This document shows, piece by piece, positions 1 through 10,585 of a DNA stretch of 64,000 bases. Position numbers and translations under genes: made by a program. Source of the stretch: Tenrec ecaudatus (lineage: Eukaryota; Chordata; Mammalia; Afrosoricida; Tenrecidae); assembly GCF_050624435.1 (NCBI RefSeq), contig NW_027459225.1:1-64000 (forward strand), given 5' to 3'. The notes under the pieces are model-generated. The model had not been told where the DNA came from, searched no databases, and saw nothing but the letters and a program-made list of their open reading frames with translations. Numbering within the stretch: the first letter of the stretch is position 1; each line of letters starts with the position of its first letter.

Positions 1-3000
1 AAGGGCAGCAAAGGAGAGGCAGCCCCTACAAGATTGATTAACCCAGTGGCTGCAACAATGAGCACAAGCAAATGAACAACTCTGAGCATGGCATTGGACT
101 GGGCAGCATTTCATTATATTGTGCATAGAGTTCTTGTGACCAGAAACCCACTCAACAGCACTCAACAAAAATAACTACAGGACTTGTGCTTCTAACAATA
201 TGGTGAAGTAGGACTTAAGAGAAAGTCCTTTAACTTTAGAGCAGCAGTTCTCAACCTGTGGGTCGCGCCCCTTGGGAGGGTAGAATGACCCTTTCACAGG
301 GGTGGCCCAATTCATAACTGTAGTACAATTACAGTGACAAAGTACCAATGAAAATAATTTTATGGTTGCTGGTCCCCACTAAATGAGAATCGATATGAAA
401 GGGTAGTGGCATTAGGAAGGTTAAGAACCACTTCTCTAGGGCAAGACACGAATTTGGTACAGATGGGAAGGAAGAGAGCGGCAGTCTCCAACAAGTTGGA
501 TTAGCACAGTGGCTGCAACACTGAGGCCAAGCACACAAGCACGGTGAGGGTGGCACAGGACAGGGCAGCGTTTCATTATATTGTGCATAGAGTTGCTAAG
601 AGTCAAAACCCACTCGACGGAACTTAACGACAATAACTACAGGACGTGTACTTCTAACAATATGCTGAACAAGATCTTAAGAGAAACTCCTCTAAATTTA
701 GAGTAGTGGTTCTTAACTTGTGGGTCGCGACCCCTATGGGGTTTCAGACGAGCCTCTCACAGGTGTTGCCCAATTCATAACAGTAGAAAAATCACAGTAA
801 TGGAGTAACAATTAAAAAAATTACTGTTGGAGGATCACCAAAACATTAAGAATTGTATAAAGGAGCCATGCCATTAAGAAGGTTCAGAAACACTGCCCAA
901 GAGGAATACACAAAACGTGGTACTGCAGAAGGGCAGCAAGTGAGAGGCAGACCCTACAAGATGGAATAGCTCAGTGGCTGCAACAATAAGTGCCATCAAC
1001 AAACCACTGTGAGGACGGCACAGGACGGGGCAGCGTTTCATTATCTTGTGCATAGAGTTGCTGAGAGTCAAAACCCACTCGATGGCAACTAACAGCAACA
1101 CAAAAAGGACTTGAGCTTCTAACAATATGCTGATGTAGATCTTAAGAGAAATCCTCTTAGTTTAGAGCAGGGTTCTCAACCTATGAATCACGAACCCTTT
1201 TGGGGAGTGAGTGGGTTGAATGACCCTTTCACAAGGGTTGCCTGATTCATAAGATTAGCAAAATTACAGTAATGAAATATCAGCGAAAATTTTGTATGAC
1301 TGGGGGTCCACCACTATATTGGGAACTGCATGAAAGGGTCGTGGAATTAGGAAGATTGAGAACCACTGTCCGAGAGGAAGACACAAATGTTGGTAGAGTA
1401 GAAGGGCAGCAAAGGAGAGGCAGCCCCTCCAAGTTGGAATAGCTCAGTGGCTGAAACAACCAGCGCAAGCAAAGAACCACTGTGAGGAATGCACAGGATG
1501 GGGGAGCGTTTCGTTATATTTTGCATAGAGTTGCTATGAGCCAAAACCCACTTGAAGGCACCTAAATACAATAACCACAGGACTTTTGCTTCTAACAATG
1601 TGCTGAAATATATCTTAAGAGACATTCTTCATAGTTTGGAGCAGAAATTCTCAACCTGTGGGTCACGATTCCATTAGGGTGATGAACTACCCTTGCACAG
1701 GGGTCGCCCAATTCATAGCAGTAGCTTCATTACAGTTATGAAGTAGCAATGAAGATAAATTTATGACTGGGATTGTACCCACTACATGAGGAGTGGTATA
1801 AAAGGCCTGTGGCATTATAGGAAGGTTGAGAGCCACTGTCCTCGAGCAAGACAGAAATCTTGGCAGAGCAGAAAGGCAGAAAATGAGAGGCAGACCCCCA
1901 GATGATAGATTAGCGCAGTGGCTGCAACAATGAGTGCAGACAAGAAACCACTGTGAGGATGGCACAGGACGGGGCAGCGTTTCCTTATCTTGTGAGTAGA
2001 GTTGCTGAGAGTTGAAACCCACTGGGCAACACCTAACAACAATCACTGTAGGACTCATGCTTTTCACAATATGGTGCTGTAGATCCTAAGAGAAACTCCT
2101 CTTAGTATAGAGCAGTGGTTCTCAACCTGTGGGTCGCTAGCCCTTTGGGGGGGTCAAATGACCCTTTCACAGTGGAGGCCTGATTCATAACTGTAGCAAA
2201 ATTAAAGTTACGAAGTAGCAATGAAAATAATTTTATGATTGGGGGTTCATCACTACCTGAGAAAATGAATGAAAGGGCAGTAGAGGGGCAGCAAAAGAGA
2301 GGGAGCCCCCCAAAAGTTGGATTAGCCCATGGCTGCAACAATGACAACAAGCAAAATAACCACTGTGAGGTTGGCACGAGACGGGGTCACGTTTCATTAT
2401 CTTGTGTATAGAGTTGCTATGAGCCAGCACACACTCAAAGGCACCAAACAAAAACAACAGGACTGTGCTTCTATGAATATGCTGAAGTAGACCTTAAGAG
2501 AAACTCCCCTTAGTTTAGACCAGTGGTTCTCAAACTGTGTCACAGTGCCTTTAGAAGACTAATGAACCTTTCACATGGGTGGCCTGATCCATAACAGAAG
2601 CGAAATTACAGTTATGATGTAGCAATGAAAATATTTTATGGTTGGGGTGTCACCACTACATGATGACTGGTATGAAATAGTAGTGGCATTCAGAAAGTTG
2701 AGAACCACTATTCTTGAGGAAGACACAAATCTTGGTACGGAAGGGCAGGAAAAGAGAGGTAGTCCCTAACAAGATGGATTACCACAGTGGCCGCAACAAT
2801 GAGCGCAAACAGAAGAACCACTGTGAGGATCCACAGGGCAGGACAACGTTTCATTCCATTGTGCATAGAGTTGGTATGAGCCAAAACCCACTCGAAGGCA
2901 GCCAAAAACAAGAACAGGATTTGTGCTTCTAACAATATGCTGAAACATACCTTAAAAAGAAACTCCTCTTAGTGTAGAATAGCAGTTCTCAAACTGTGGG

Positions 3001-3464
3001 TCGTGATGCCTTTTGGGGGGTGGGGGAGAGAATGACTATATCACATGGTGGCCTGATTCATAACAGTAGCATAATTTTAGTTATAAAGTAACAAGGAAAG
3101 TAATTTTATGATTGGGGGGGTCACCAATACATGAGGAATGGTGTGAGAGAGTCGTGCATTAGGAAGTTTGAGAACCACTGCCCTAGAGGAAGACACAAAT
3201 CTGGGTAGAGTAGAAGGTCAGCAAATGAGAGGCAGTCCCCCAAAAGATGGATTAGCACAGAGACTGCAACAATGAGCGAAAGCAAAAGAAAAGTGTGAGG
3301 GTATTAGAGGATGGAACAGTGTTTCATGATACTGTGCATAGAGTTGTTATGAGCCAACTATGAGCCAAACCCACTCGACAGCCCCTAACAACAATAAGAA
3401 CAGCACTCGTGCGTGTAATAATATACTGAGCTAGACCACAGGAGAAACTGCTCTTAATTTAGAA

Positions 3465-3660
3465 CAGCGGTTCTCAACCTGTGATTTGTGACCACTTTGG
3501 TTGGTTAACAACCCTTTCACAGGGTGACTAGATTCATAAGACTTGCAAAATTACAGTTATGGAAAAACAGTAGAAAAAAACCTTAATGCTTTGGGGACCA
3601 CCACTACACATTGGGAAGTGTATGGAAAGGTCATAGAAATAGGAAAGGTGAGAAACACTG
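3465..3660 (+). mobile_element. Non-autonomous hAT-like element segment (representative monomer copy)
   Basis: This is one example of the hAT part present in every unit of the 1-7327 array. The left end is cagcggttctcaacc; the right end in the better copies is ggttgagaaccactg, its near-perfect inverted complement. Better copies carry a subterminal gggtcgcgaccc-type palindrome just inside the left end. Flanks in many units (left '..ttagag', right 'ccctagag') look like the decayed halves of an 8-bp hAT target duplication near ctctagag. The element is only about 195 bp and encodes nothing, so it would have needed transposase in trans. The family name is unknown to me; the ends resemble Charlie-type hAT elements. 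Confidence 0.75.
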
Positions 3661-3662
3661 TC

Positions 3663-3845
3663 CTAGAGGAAGACGCAAATACAGTAGAAGGGCAGCAGAA
3701 GAGAGGAAGTCCCTACAAGACGGATTTGCACGGTGGCTGCAACAATGAGCGCAAGCAAAGAACCACTGTGAGGATGATGCAAGTCTGGGCAGGCCTGTAT
3801 TATATTGTGCACAGGGTTGCTATGAGCCGAAAACCTCTCCACGGC
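3663..3845 (+). pseudogene. RTE/BovB-like reverse transcriptase C-terminal remnant (best-preserved copy)
   Basis: The forward frame here reads about 60 residues without a stop: LEEDAN..., VEGQQKRGSPYK, NNERKQRTTVRM and then VHRVAMSRKPLHG. The order of an 'EG..RRG' motif, a charged linker, and a final VHxVAxSRxxL motif is what I know from the extreme C-terminus of BovB/RTE ORF2. In other units the final Gly-Thr codons are followed by taa inside 'ggcacctaacaac', the LINE stop and its 3' tail. Related but more broken frames occur at 2714-2932 and near 5955-6110. The catalytic domains are absent; only the tail was captured into the satellite. Identification is by motif memory, not alignment. Confidence 0.7.
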
Positions 3846-6800
3846 CCGAACATCAATAACAGGAGGAATCATACATCTAACAGTATGCTCAACTAAACCT
3901 TGAGAGAAACTGCTCTTAGTTTAGAGCAGCCGTTCTCAACTTGTGAGTGGTAAATCCTTTGGGGGTGTTCAAATGACCCTCCCATAGGCGTGGGCCGATA
4001 CGTAACAGTAGCAAAATTACAGTTATGAAGTAGCAACAGTATAATTTTTTTGGTTGGGGGGTCATTACTACACGAGGCACTGTATGAAAGGGCCGTGGCA
4101 TTAGGATTGCTGAAAACCACAGTCCTACAGGAAGACACAAGTCTTGATACAGTTGAAGGGCCACAATATAGAGTCAGCCCCCAAATAGATGGAATAGCAT
4201 AGTGGCTGCAGCAATGAGCTCAAGCTAAGGGAACACTGTGAGGATGGCATAAGATGGGGCAGCGTTACATTATATGGAGCATAGAGTTGCTATGAGTCAG
4301 AACCCACTCGACTGCACCTGACAACAAAACAACAGGACTTGTGTTTCTTATAATGTGCTGAAGTAGACCTTAAGAGAAACTTCTATTAGTTTAGTGCAGC
4401 GGTTCTCAACTTTTGGGTCACGAGCCCTGTTGGGGGATGAATGAACCTTTCATAGTGGTCACCCAGTCATAACAGTAGAAAAATTAGAGTTACAAAGTTG
4501 CAATGAAAATAATTTTATGATTTGGCAGTCAGCACTATATGAGGAACGGTATGAAAATGTTGTGGCATTAGGAAGGTTGAGAACCACTGCCCTAAAGGAA
4601 GACATAAATCTTGGTAGAGCAGAAGGGCAACAAAAAATAGCCAGCCCCCCCCCAATATGGCTCCAACAATGAGCACTAGCAAACAACCACTGTCAGGATG
4701 GCACAGGTCTGGGGAGCATTTCATGATATTGTGCATAGAGATGCGATGAGCCAAAACCCCCTCCGCGGAACTTAACAACAATAACAACAGGGCTTGTGTG
4801 TTTAAAAATATGCTGAAGTAAATCTTAAGAGCAACTCTTTTTAGTTTACAGCAGGGTTCTCAACATTGGGTCGTGAACACTTTCAGGTGGGGGGTGTTTC
4901 GAAACACCCCTTCACAGTGATGGCCTGATTCATAACAGTAGCAAAAGTACAGTTATGAAATATCAATGAATATAATTTTATAATTTTATGTTTGGGGTCC
5001 ACCACTACATTGGGAACTGTACGAAAGGGCCGCAGAATTAGGATGTATGAGAAACATTGTCCTAGAGGAAGACACAAATGTTGGTACAGCAGAAGGGCTG
5101 CAAAAGTCAGGCAGCCCCTACAAGATGGAATAGATGCAGCAGTGAGCGCAAGCAAAGGACCACAGTGAGATGGCACGAGATGGGGCCGAGTTTCATTATA
5201 TTGTGCATACAGTTGCTATGAGCCAACACACACTCAAAGGCACCAAACAATAATAAAAAGAACTTGGGCTTCTAAGAATATTCTGAAGTAGACGTTACGA
5301 GAAACTCCTATTCGTTTAGACCATTGGTTCTCCAACTGTGTGTCGAGACGCCTTTGAGGAGACTAACGAACCTTTCACATGGGTGGCCTGATCCATAACA
5401 GAAGCAAAATTACAATGATGATGTAGCAATGCAAATATTTTATGGTTGGATGTCACCACTACATGAGGAATGGTGTGAAGTGGTTGTGGCATTTGGAAAG
5501 TTGAGAACCACTGCTCTAGAGGAAGACACATATCTCGGTACAGAAGGGCAGGAAAAGAGAGGCAGTGCCCAACAAGATGGATTAGCACAGTGGCTGCAAA
5601 AATGAGTGTGAGCAAAGGAACCACTGTATGGAAGGCACAGGACGGGAAAGCATTTCATTACATGGTGCATAGAGTTGGCATGAGCCTAAACCCATTCGAA
5701 GGCACCAAACAACAGGATTTGTGCCTCTAACAATATGCTGAAGAAGACTTTAAAAGAAACTCTTAGTGTAGAGTAACAGTTCTCTAACTGTGGGTCACAA
5801 CGTCTTAGGAGGGAACAATGAGCATTTCACATGGGTGACCTGATTCATAACAATAGCAAATTTATAGTTATGGTGTAACAAGGAAAATAATTTTATGATT
5901 GGGGGGGGGTCACTAGTACATGAGAAATGGTGTGAAAGAGTCATGGCATTAGGAAGGTTGAGAACCACTGCCCTAGAGGGAGACATAGATCTAGGTTCAG
6001 TAGAAGGGCAGCAAAAAGAGGCAGCCCACAGCACGGTGGAATACAACAGTGGCTGCAACAATCCGCACAAGCAAAAGAACCACTGGGAGGATGGCGCAGG
6101 AGAGGAAACCTTTCCATCATATTGTGCTTAGAGTTGCTAGGCGTCGAAAGCTACACAACAGAATCTAACAATAACTATAGGATTTGTGCTTCTGACAATA
6201 GGGTGAAGTAGATATTAAGAGAAACTCCTCTTAGTTTAGACCAGCGGTTTTTATCCTGTGGTTTGCGACCACTTTTGGCGATCGAATGACCCTTTCACAG
6301 GTGTGAAATGATTCATAACTGTAGGAAAATTACAGTTACGAAGTAACAATAATGTTATGATGGGGGTCACCACTACATGAGGAACTGTGTGAAAGGGTCA
6401 TGGCATTAGGAAATTTGACAACCACTGCCCTAGAGGAAGACACAAGTCTTGGTACAGTTGAAAGGCCACAGAAAAGAGGAAGCTACCCAAAAGTTGGATT
6501 AGCACAGTGGCTGCAACAATGAGCACAGGCAAAAGAACCACTGTGAGGATGGCATAGGATGGGAAAGCATTTCATTATATTGTGCATAGAGTTACTATGA
6601 GCCAAAACCCACTCGATGGTACCTAACACCAATAACAACAGAACTTGTGCATCTACCAGTATGCTGAATTCTATCTTAAGAGAATCTCCTCTTAGTTTAG
6701 AGCAGGGGATCTTCACCTGTGTGTCACGACCCCTTTGTGGGTATGGAATGAAAATTTCACAGGGGTGTCGTGACTCATAACAGTAACAAAATTACAGTTA

Positions 6801-7327
6801 TGAAGCTGCAATGAAATCATTTTTATGGTTGGGGGGGTCACCACTAAATGAGAATCGATATGAAAATATCATGGCATAAGGAAAGTTGAGAACCACTGCT
6901 CTAGAGGAAGTCCCAAATCTTGGTATGAAAGGGCAGGAAAAGGGAGGCGGTCCCCAACAAGATGCATTAGCACAGTGGTTGCAACAATGAGCGCAAGCAT
7001 AGAACCACTGTGAGGATGTCACAGGACAGGGCGGCGTTTCATTATATTGTGCGTAGAGTTGCTATGAGACATACCCACTCGACGGCACCTAACAACAACA
7101 ACAAATGCACTTGAGCTTCTAACAGTATGGTGAAATAGACCTTATGAGAAACTCCTCTAAATTTAGAGCAGCGGTTCTCACCATGTGGGTCGTGACCCCT
7201 TTGGGACTTAGACGAACCCTTTACAGGGTGGCACTATCCATAACTTGTAACAAAATGAGAGTTACGAAGTAGCAAAGAATATAATTTTATGATTGGGGGT
7301 CTACCACTACAAAGGAAACTGTATGAT

Positions 7328-8105
7328 ATTTATATTTGCATGTACATGTCTTTGTCTAGACCTCTATAAATGCACTTTGACTCCTAGCTCTTTCCTCCAT
7401 CTCCCTTGACTTTCCTCCTCTCCCACTACTATGCTCCGTCCCCACCTGGGTTACAGCTATACCTCTTCTTTACGTAACCTTACCCTTGATCATTCCCTAC
7501 CAGGCCTGCCACTTCCCCTCACTACCATTTTGAGTCCCATGTTGTTCCCTTGTCCCTGTGTTTGTTAACACCACTTCCTTACCCCCCCGCACCTCCCCCT
7601 ATCCCAAGTGCCCCCGGAACTGTCGGTCCTGTTGTTTTTCTTCCAGATAGTTCATCCAGCCTGTCTTATTTAGAGAGACCTGTGGAGCCACTACCATGCA
7701 CAAAAACAAGACAGAGGAAAACAAAGCAACAGTATAGAACCAGACAACAAAACAACAAAAACAAACCACTGACAAAGAACAAAACAAAACACATCAAGAA
7801 AGAAGAGCTTGTAGTTAGTTCAAGGATCATTTGTTGGACCTTAGGAGTGTTTTCCAATCCAGTCTGTTGAGGCACCACAACCTGGCCCCAAAGTCCACTT
7901 TCAGCATTCCGTGGGGACCTTGCCACTCCATTCCCTTGCTGTTCCACTGCACTCCACCACATTTTGCCTCGGTGTGGTGGAATCAGGTTAGGTGCAATTC
8001 GCACACTGTGTCTCCAGTGCTGTCCCCTGTATCACCCTTGGTCACTGAGGGGCATCATGTCTCATAGTGGGGCCAGCCATGTTGTTCTTTTTGTGGACTG
8101 GCTGC
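7328..8105. other. Non-coding segment, pyrimidine-rich then A-rich, possible LINE 3' UTR remnant
   Basis: Beyond the composite array lies about 780 bp of different composition. From 7370 to 7640 the top strand is strongly C+T-rich with several CCCC and CTCC runs. From 7690 to 7800 it is A-rich with repeated aaacaa motifs. From 7800 to 8080 it is mixed. The pyrimidine block followed by an A-rich block is reminiscent of a mammalian LINE 3' UTR, but I see no reverse transcriptase frame. The short open frames here (for example 7550-7870 and 7666-8004) are low-complexity and do not resemble a protein family. Confidence 0.35.
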
Positions 8106-8235
8106 TCTGAGACTGGAACTCTTTAGGGGAGTAGAAAGCCTCATCTTTCTCCCTTGGAGTGGCTGGGGATTTCAAATTTGCCATTTCAGACATTGCGTTC
8201 AGCAGCCCAACACATAAACCCTATACCCCACCATA
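8106..8235 (-). mobile_element. AfroSINE-like SINE, partial
   Basis: Read on the reverse strand, the segment starts with a tRNA-like head (ggtatagggtttatgtgttg, ggctgctgaacgcaatgtc) and continues with ccaagggagaaagatgaggc and tttctactcccctaaagagt. This is the order of the AfroSINE body: tRNA-like promoter, 'gggagaaagatgaggc' and 'gtaaagagtt'. The 3' part of the SINE is missing. The B-box-like region (gaaatggcaaatttgaaatc) is badly decayed. Confidence 0.75.
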
Positions 8236-8259
8236 GCTACAGAAAACAATAAAGAAACA

Positions 8260-8358
8260 AAATCCAACAACACTCATTGCCATTGGGTGCATAACAATCC
8301 AATCGAGAGAAAATACTCCGGCTTCCTGGGTTTCCAAGGCTATAACCCTTTGTAAAAA
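8260..8358 (-). mobile_element. AfroSINE-like SINE, 3' fragment
   Basis: The forward strand shows 'aacactcattgccattgg', then 'gggtttccaaggctataac' and 'cctttgtaaaa'. These are reverse complements of the AfroSINE 3' half (gttatagccttggaaaccc followed by the caatggcaatgag tail). The tRNA-like head is absent, so this is a 5'-truncated or deleted copy. Confidence 0.6.
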
Positions 8359-8690
8359 TAAAAGTGTGTTATGTTTTCAGTGAAAGTTTACATAACCGAT
8401 TAGATTTTCATTTAACAAATTCTCTACTTGTTTAGTGATATTAGTTACTTTTTTCAATAAAAAGGAAAGCAGAAAATTAAAAAAAGAACAAATGAAAAAC
8501 GTGTTAAGAGTAAAGACAAATGATAAGATGTTAATTTTTAACCTAATCATATCTGCAACAATACACTTTCTGATGTACTGACGGTGAGCAGGGTTTAATC
8601 CCATCCTTGGTGAATGGTCCCAGGGGATTTAATGGAGGCTTATTCTCTGTGGAATCTCTGCCAATGCATTTTGAGTTTTTATACTCATCT
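8359..8690. other. AT-rich intergenic segment, no gene seen
   Basis: This is AT-rich DNA with phrases such as 'gtgaaagtttacataac' and 'gattttcatttaacaaatt'. It may be an old LINE 3' remnant but I cannot place it. A 75-codon reverse frame at 8377-8604 is rich in Phe, Leu, Asn and Ile, as expected by chance in AT-rich DNA. Confidence 0.4.
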
Positions 8691-8808
8691 AAGGCTATAA
8701 CTCTTTATGGGAGAAGAAAGCCTCATCTTTCTCCAAAGGAGCGACTGGTGAATTCCAACTGCTGACCTTGCAGTTAATAGCCCAACACATAACCCATTAT
8801 GCCACCAG
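8691..8808 (-). mobile_element. AfroSINE-like SINE, 5' part
   Basis: On the reverse strand the copy begins ctggtggcataatgggttat and runs through gtgttgggctattaactgca and aggtcagcagttggaattc to ggagaaagatgaggctttct and ataaagagttatagcctt. The tRNA-like A and B boxes can be recognised (A: gcataatgggttat; B: agcagttggaattc, decayed). The 3' half is missing. Confidence 0.8.
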
Positions 8809-9393
8809 ATGAGAGATTTGTCTCTGGGTGCCTTCCAATGCAAGCACTACAATTATGCAAGGAGGATATTTTTTTCTGTACTGGAGCCAGGTCAAGTCAG
8901 AACCAGTGTGTCCATGGTTTGCAGCGAAGTCAGAGGAAGAAGAGGGTAGACTGTCTATAACTTCTCATAGCCCAGGGAAATGCTAGGCCTGGAAGGGGCA
9001 TGCAGGCTCAACCATATTCAGAAAATCTGCACACTAACCTCCCCGGCTCAAATAATGACCAGCTCCATGTCTCTGAATATCACCTAAAAGCAAAATAGTG
9101 AAAGCACCATTTCCATTTCATAATAATTTTACTAAAAGTAAAGTTCAATTCAGTGATGTGAAGAAGCTGGGAAAATTATCTTTTCATTTCTTTCTTTCCC
9201 TCCCTTTCCCCTTCTCCACAGAACTGAGAGGCAGAAGGAATAAAGGCATCATGGCACCAGCTGGAGGACACCGTGGGGTCAGGGTCACCATTTAACTTAT
9301 GCTTCTCCAGTTTGGAGGGGCAACTGGATGTCCTCATTTGTGAATTTGCTTATTAATCTTTTTGAGTTAACAAGGTCATGGTAAAAAAGGATT
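8809..9393. other. Unique-looking non-coding DNA, no gene recognised
   Basis: I recognise no repeat family or conserved coding frame in these 585 bp. The only notable local feature is a long pyrimidine tract at 9181-9218 ending in cttctccacag at 9221, a sequence resembling a splice acceptor. A 65-codon forward frame (9098-9295) crosses it and is probably chance. Confidence 0.4.
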
Positions 9394-9765
9394 GTTGGTG
9401 TTTTTGTTAGGAACCTTCTAGTCCAGTCCAACTCATAGTGACTCAATGCATCAGTGCAGAGCTCTCTAGACCAATGGTTCTCAACCTATGGGACCCTTGC
9501 ACAGGGTGACTGTAACAAAGTTACAGTTATGAAGCAGCAATGATAATATTTTTATGGTTGTGGAGGTCACCACAACATGAGGAACTGTATGAAAGGGTTG
9601 TGGCATTAGGAAGTTTGAGAACCACTGCTCTAGGCTTCTCTATGCTGTAATCTTTACAAGAATGAGTTGCCTGGTTTTTCTTCCAAGAACAGAGCCACTG
9701 GTGGGTTCAAACCTTCAACCTTTTGGATAGCAGCTGAGCACTTAACCATTGTGCCTCCAGGGCTC
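9394..9765 (-). mobile_element. AfroSINE-like SINE, near full length, interrupted by a hAT element
   Basis: Read in reverse, the copy starts at about 9765 with gagccctggaggcacaatgg, then ttaagtgctcagctgctatc, caaaaggttgaaggtttgaa and cccaccagtggctctgttct. After the interruption it continues ctctgcactgatgcattgag, tcactatgagttggactgg and ends in 'aaggttcctaacaaaaaca' near 9394. Head, body and 3' tail are all present, so this is the most complete AfroSINE in the window apart from the insertion at 9464-9635. Its insertion must predate that of the nested element. Confidence 0.85.
9464..9635 (+). mobile_element. Nested hAT-like MITE with 8-bp target duplication
   Basis: The element proper is 9472-9627. 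It opens with caatggttctcaacc and closes with ttgagaaccactg. It is flanked by ctctagac (9464-9471) and ctctaggc (9628-9635), an 8-bp target duplication with one mismatch, as expected for hAT transposons. The body matches the hAT part of the 1-7327 satellite ('cacagggtgactgtaacaaa', 'gttacagttatgaagcagca', 'tttttatggttgtggaggtc'). This is a dispersed single copy of the element that was captured into the satellite, and it fixes the true ends of that element. Confidence 0.85.
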
Positions 9766-9774
9766 TTTGATAAA

Positions 9775-10005
9775 CTCTATTAGAGGGTCTTAACCATTGC
9801 AACCCCATGGATTCTTTTGGCATTTAGGAAAGGCTATGGAACCCCTGCCCACTCCCCAGAATAATATTCCCAATACCTCCAATGAAATACAGAATCACAA
9901 AGGCACAAATTGTATTGAAATGCAGTGATAAAAATAAGACATTGGATTTGTGGCAAATATACATGTTAATAAATACATTAAATATGATCTGATGGTGGGT
10001 CTAAT
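9775..10005 (+). mobile_element. Old mammalian DNA-transposon-like repeat, left part
   Basis: The segment 'gggtcttaaccattgcaacc', 'ggaaaggctatggaacccct', 'ccccagaataatattcccaa', 'acaaattgtattgaaatgca' and 'gatggtgggtctaataa' resembles an old interspersed repeat widespread in placental mammals. I recall it as a non-autonomous DNA transposon with a TTCTTAACC-type end, but cannot name the subfamily. It appears to resume at about 10183 after a SINE insertion. Confidence 0.45.
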
Positions 10006-10182
10006 AAACCAAACCCACACCATTGAGTTGATCCTGACTCACTGTGACCCTATATAAAATTCCTCAGGCTAAATCTTGACAGGAGCAGATCGTCTCACCT
10101 TCCTCTCAGAGAACAACTGGTGCCTTTGAACTGCCAACCTTGAGGTTACCTGCCCAATGGCTCACCCACAGCGTCACCGTGA
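10006..10182 (-). mobile_element. AfroSINE-like SINE inserted in the old repeat
   Basis: The forward strand opens with 'aaccaaacccacaccattga' and 'gttgatcctgactcactgtg', the reverse complement of the AfroSINE 3' end (cactgtgagtcaggatcaac followed by a ggtttggtt tail). It continues to 'gaactgccaaccttgaggtt' and 'acctgcccaatggctcac', the tRNA-like head. The copy is close to full length but diverged. The sequence on either side reads as one older repeat. Confidence 0.75.
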
Positions 10183-10295
10183 GTTCTACATAGTGATGAG
10201 CATGAATTGTACTCAATGATGGCTGCAACGACTAGCATGGGGTGTGAAAGCATGTAGAATTTCTCTCGGTGGTAATCGCATGGCTATTCAGAACA
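10183..10295 (+). mobile_element. Old mammalian DNA-transposon-like repeat, right part
   Basis: 'ttctacatagtgatgagcat', 'ggctgcaacgactagcatgg' and 'gcatgtagaatttctctcgg' appear to continue the repeat that stops at 10005. The split is explained by the SINE at 10006-10182. The assignment rests on recalled similarity and is tentative; the right end is not defined. Confidence 0.35.
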
Positions 10296-10585
10296 CAGCT
10301 GTGGACATGCTAAACTGCCCTGCGAGCTTAGGGAAACTAACTCAACCAGGATTGACCTCATCCAATTTGACATTGCTCCCCAGCCTGCTGGGGCTCAGTG
10401 GCTCAGTGTTTGGGTCCCTTGTCTAGATACCAGGGCTGGCATGGAGAAAGTCATTCCTCTGCAGCCTTCTAGTGTGTGGGGGAAGATATTAGTGTTAAGC
10501 ATTGGCAGGAAATTGCTGTATTTTCCTGGCAGCCACATTCTTAATAACCATTTACTGGATACATATTATATTCTGAGGGTAAATT
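10296..10585. other. Intergenic DNA, nothing recognised
   Basis: There is no repeat family, structured element or convincing coding frame here. Two short forward frames (10244-10426 and 10441-10650) have no recognisable motif, and the second runs into the following SINE. Confidence 0.4.

Larger units (their letters stand above)
1..7327 (+). repeat. Composite TE-derived tandem satellite, ~462-bp monomer (hAT + RTE LINE tail)
   Basis: Sixteen direct copies of a composite unit lie head to tail. The hAT part of each begins near 242, 704, 1168, 1642, 2113, 2521, 2983, 3465, 3927, 4397, 4852, 5322, 5775, 6242, 6703 and 7169. Spacings are 408-482 bp with a mean of about 462. Each unit has three parts: a hAT-like segment of about 195 bp bounded by CAGYGGTTCTCAACC-type inverted ends; about 185 bp matching the C-terminal coding end of an RTE/BovB-like reverse transcriptase with its 'cacctaacaacaa' tail; and a linker of about 80 bp containing 'gcttctaacaatatgctga'. 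The 408-bp unit (2113-2520) lacks the hAT right end and the start of the LINE part. Copies are clearly diverged, so the array is not recently homogenised. It continues beyond the left edge, and the last unit is cut off inside its hAT part near 7327. All copies share one orientation, which dispersed insertions would not. Confidence 0.9.

Noticed and set aside
329-2457. Series of short reverse-strand frames with recurring 'EWVLTLSNSMHNIMKR' residues as a peptide gene family.
   Set aside because: They are antisense translations of the LINE-tail part of the ~462-bp satellite; the similarity reflects the tandem repeat.
7550-8004. Opposed open frames 7550-7870 (+) and 7666-8004 (-) as small genes.
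   Set aside because: They overlap on opposite strands in low-complexity pyrimidine- or A-rich DNA and show no family motif.
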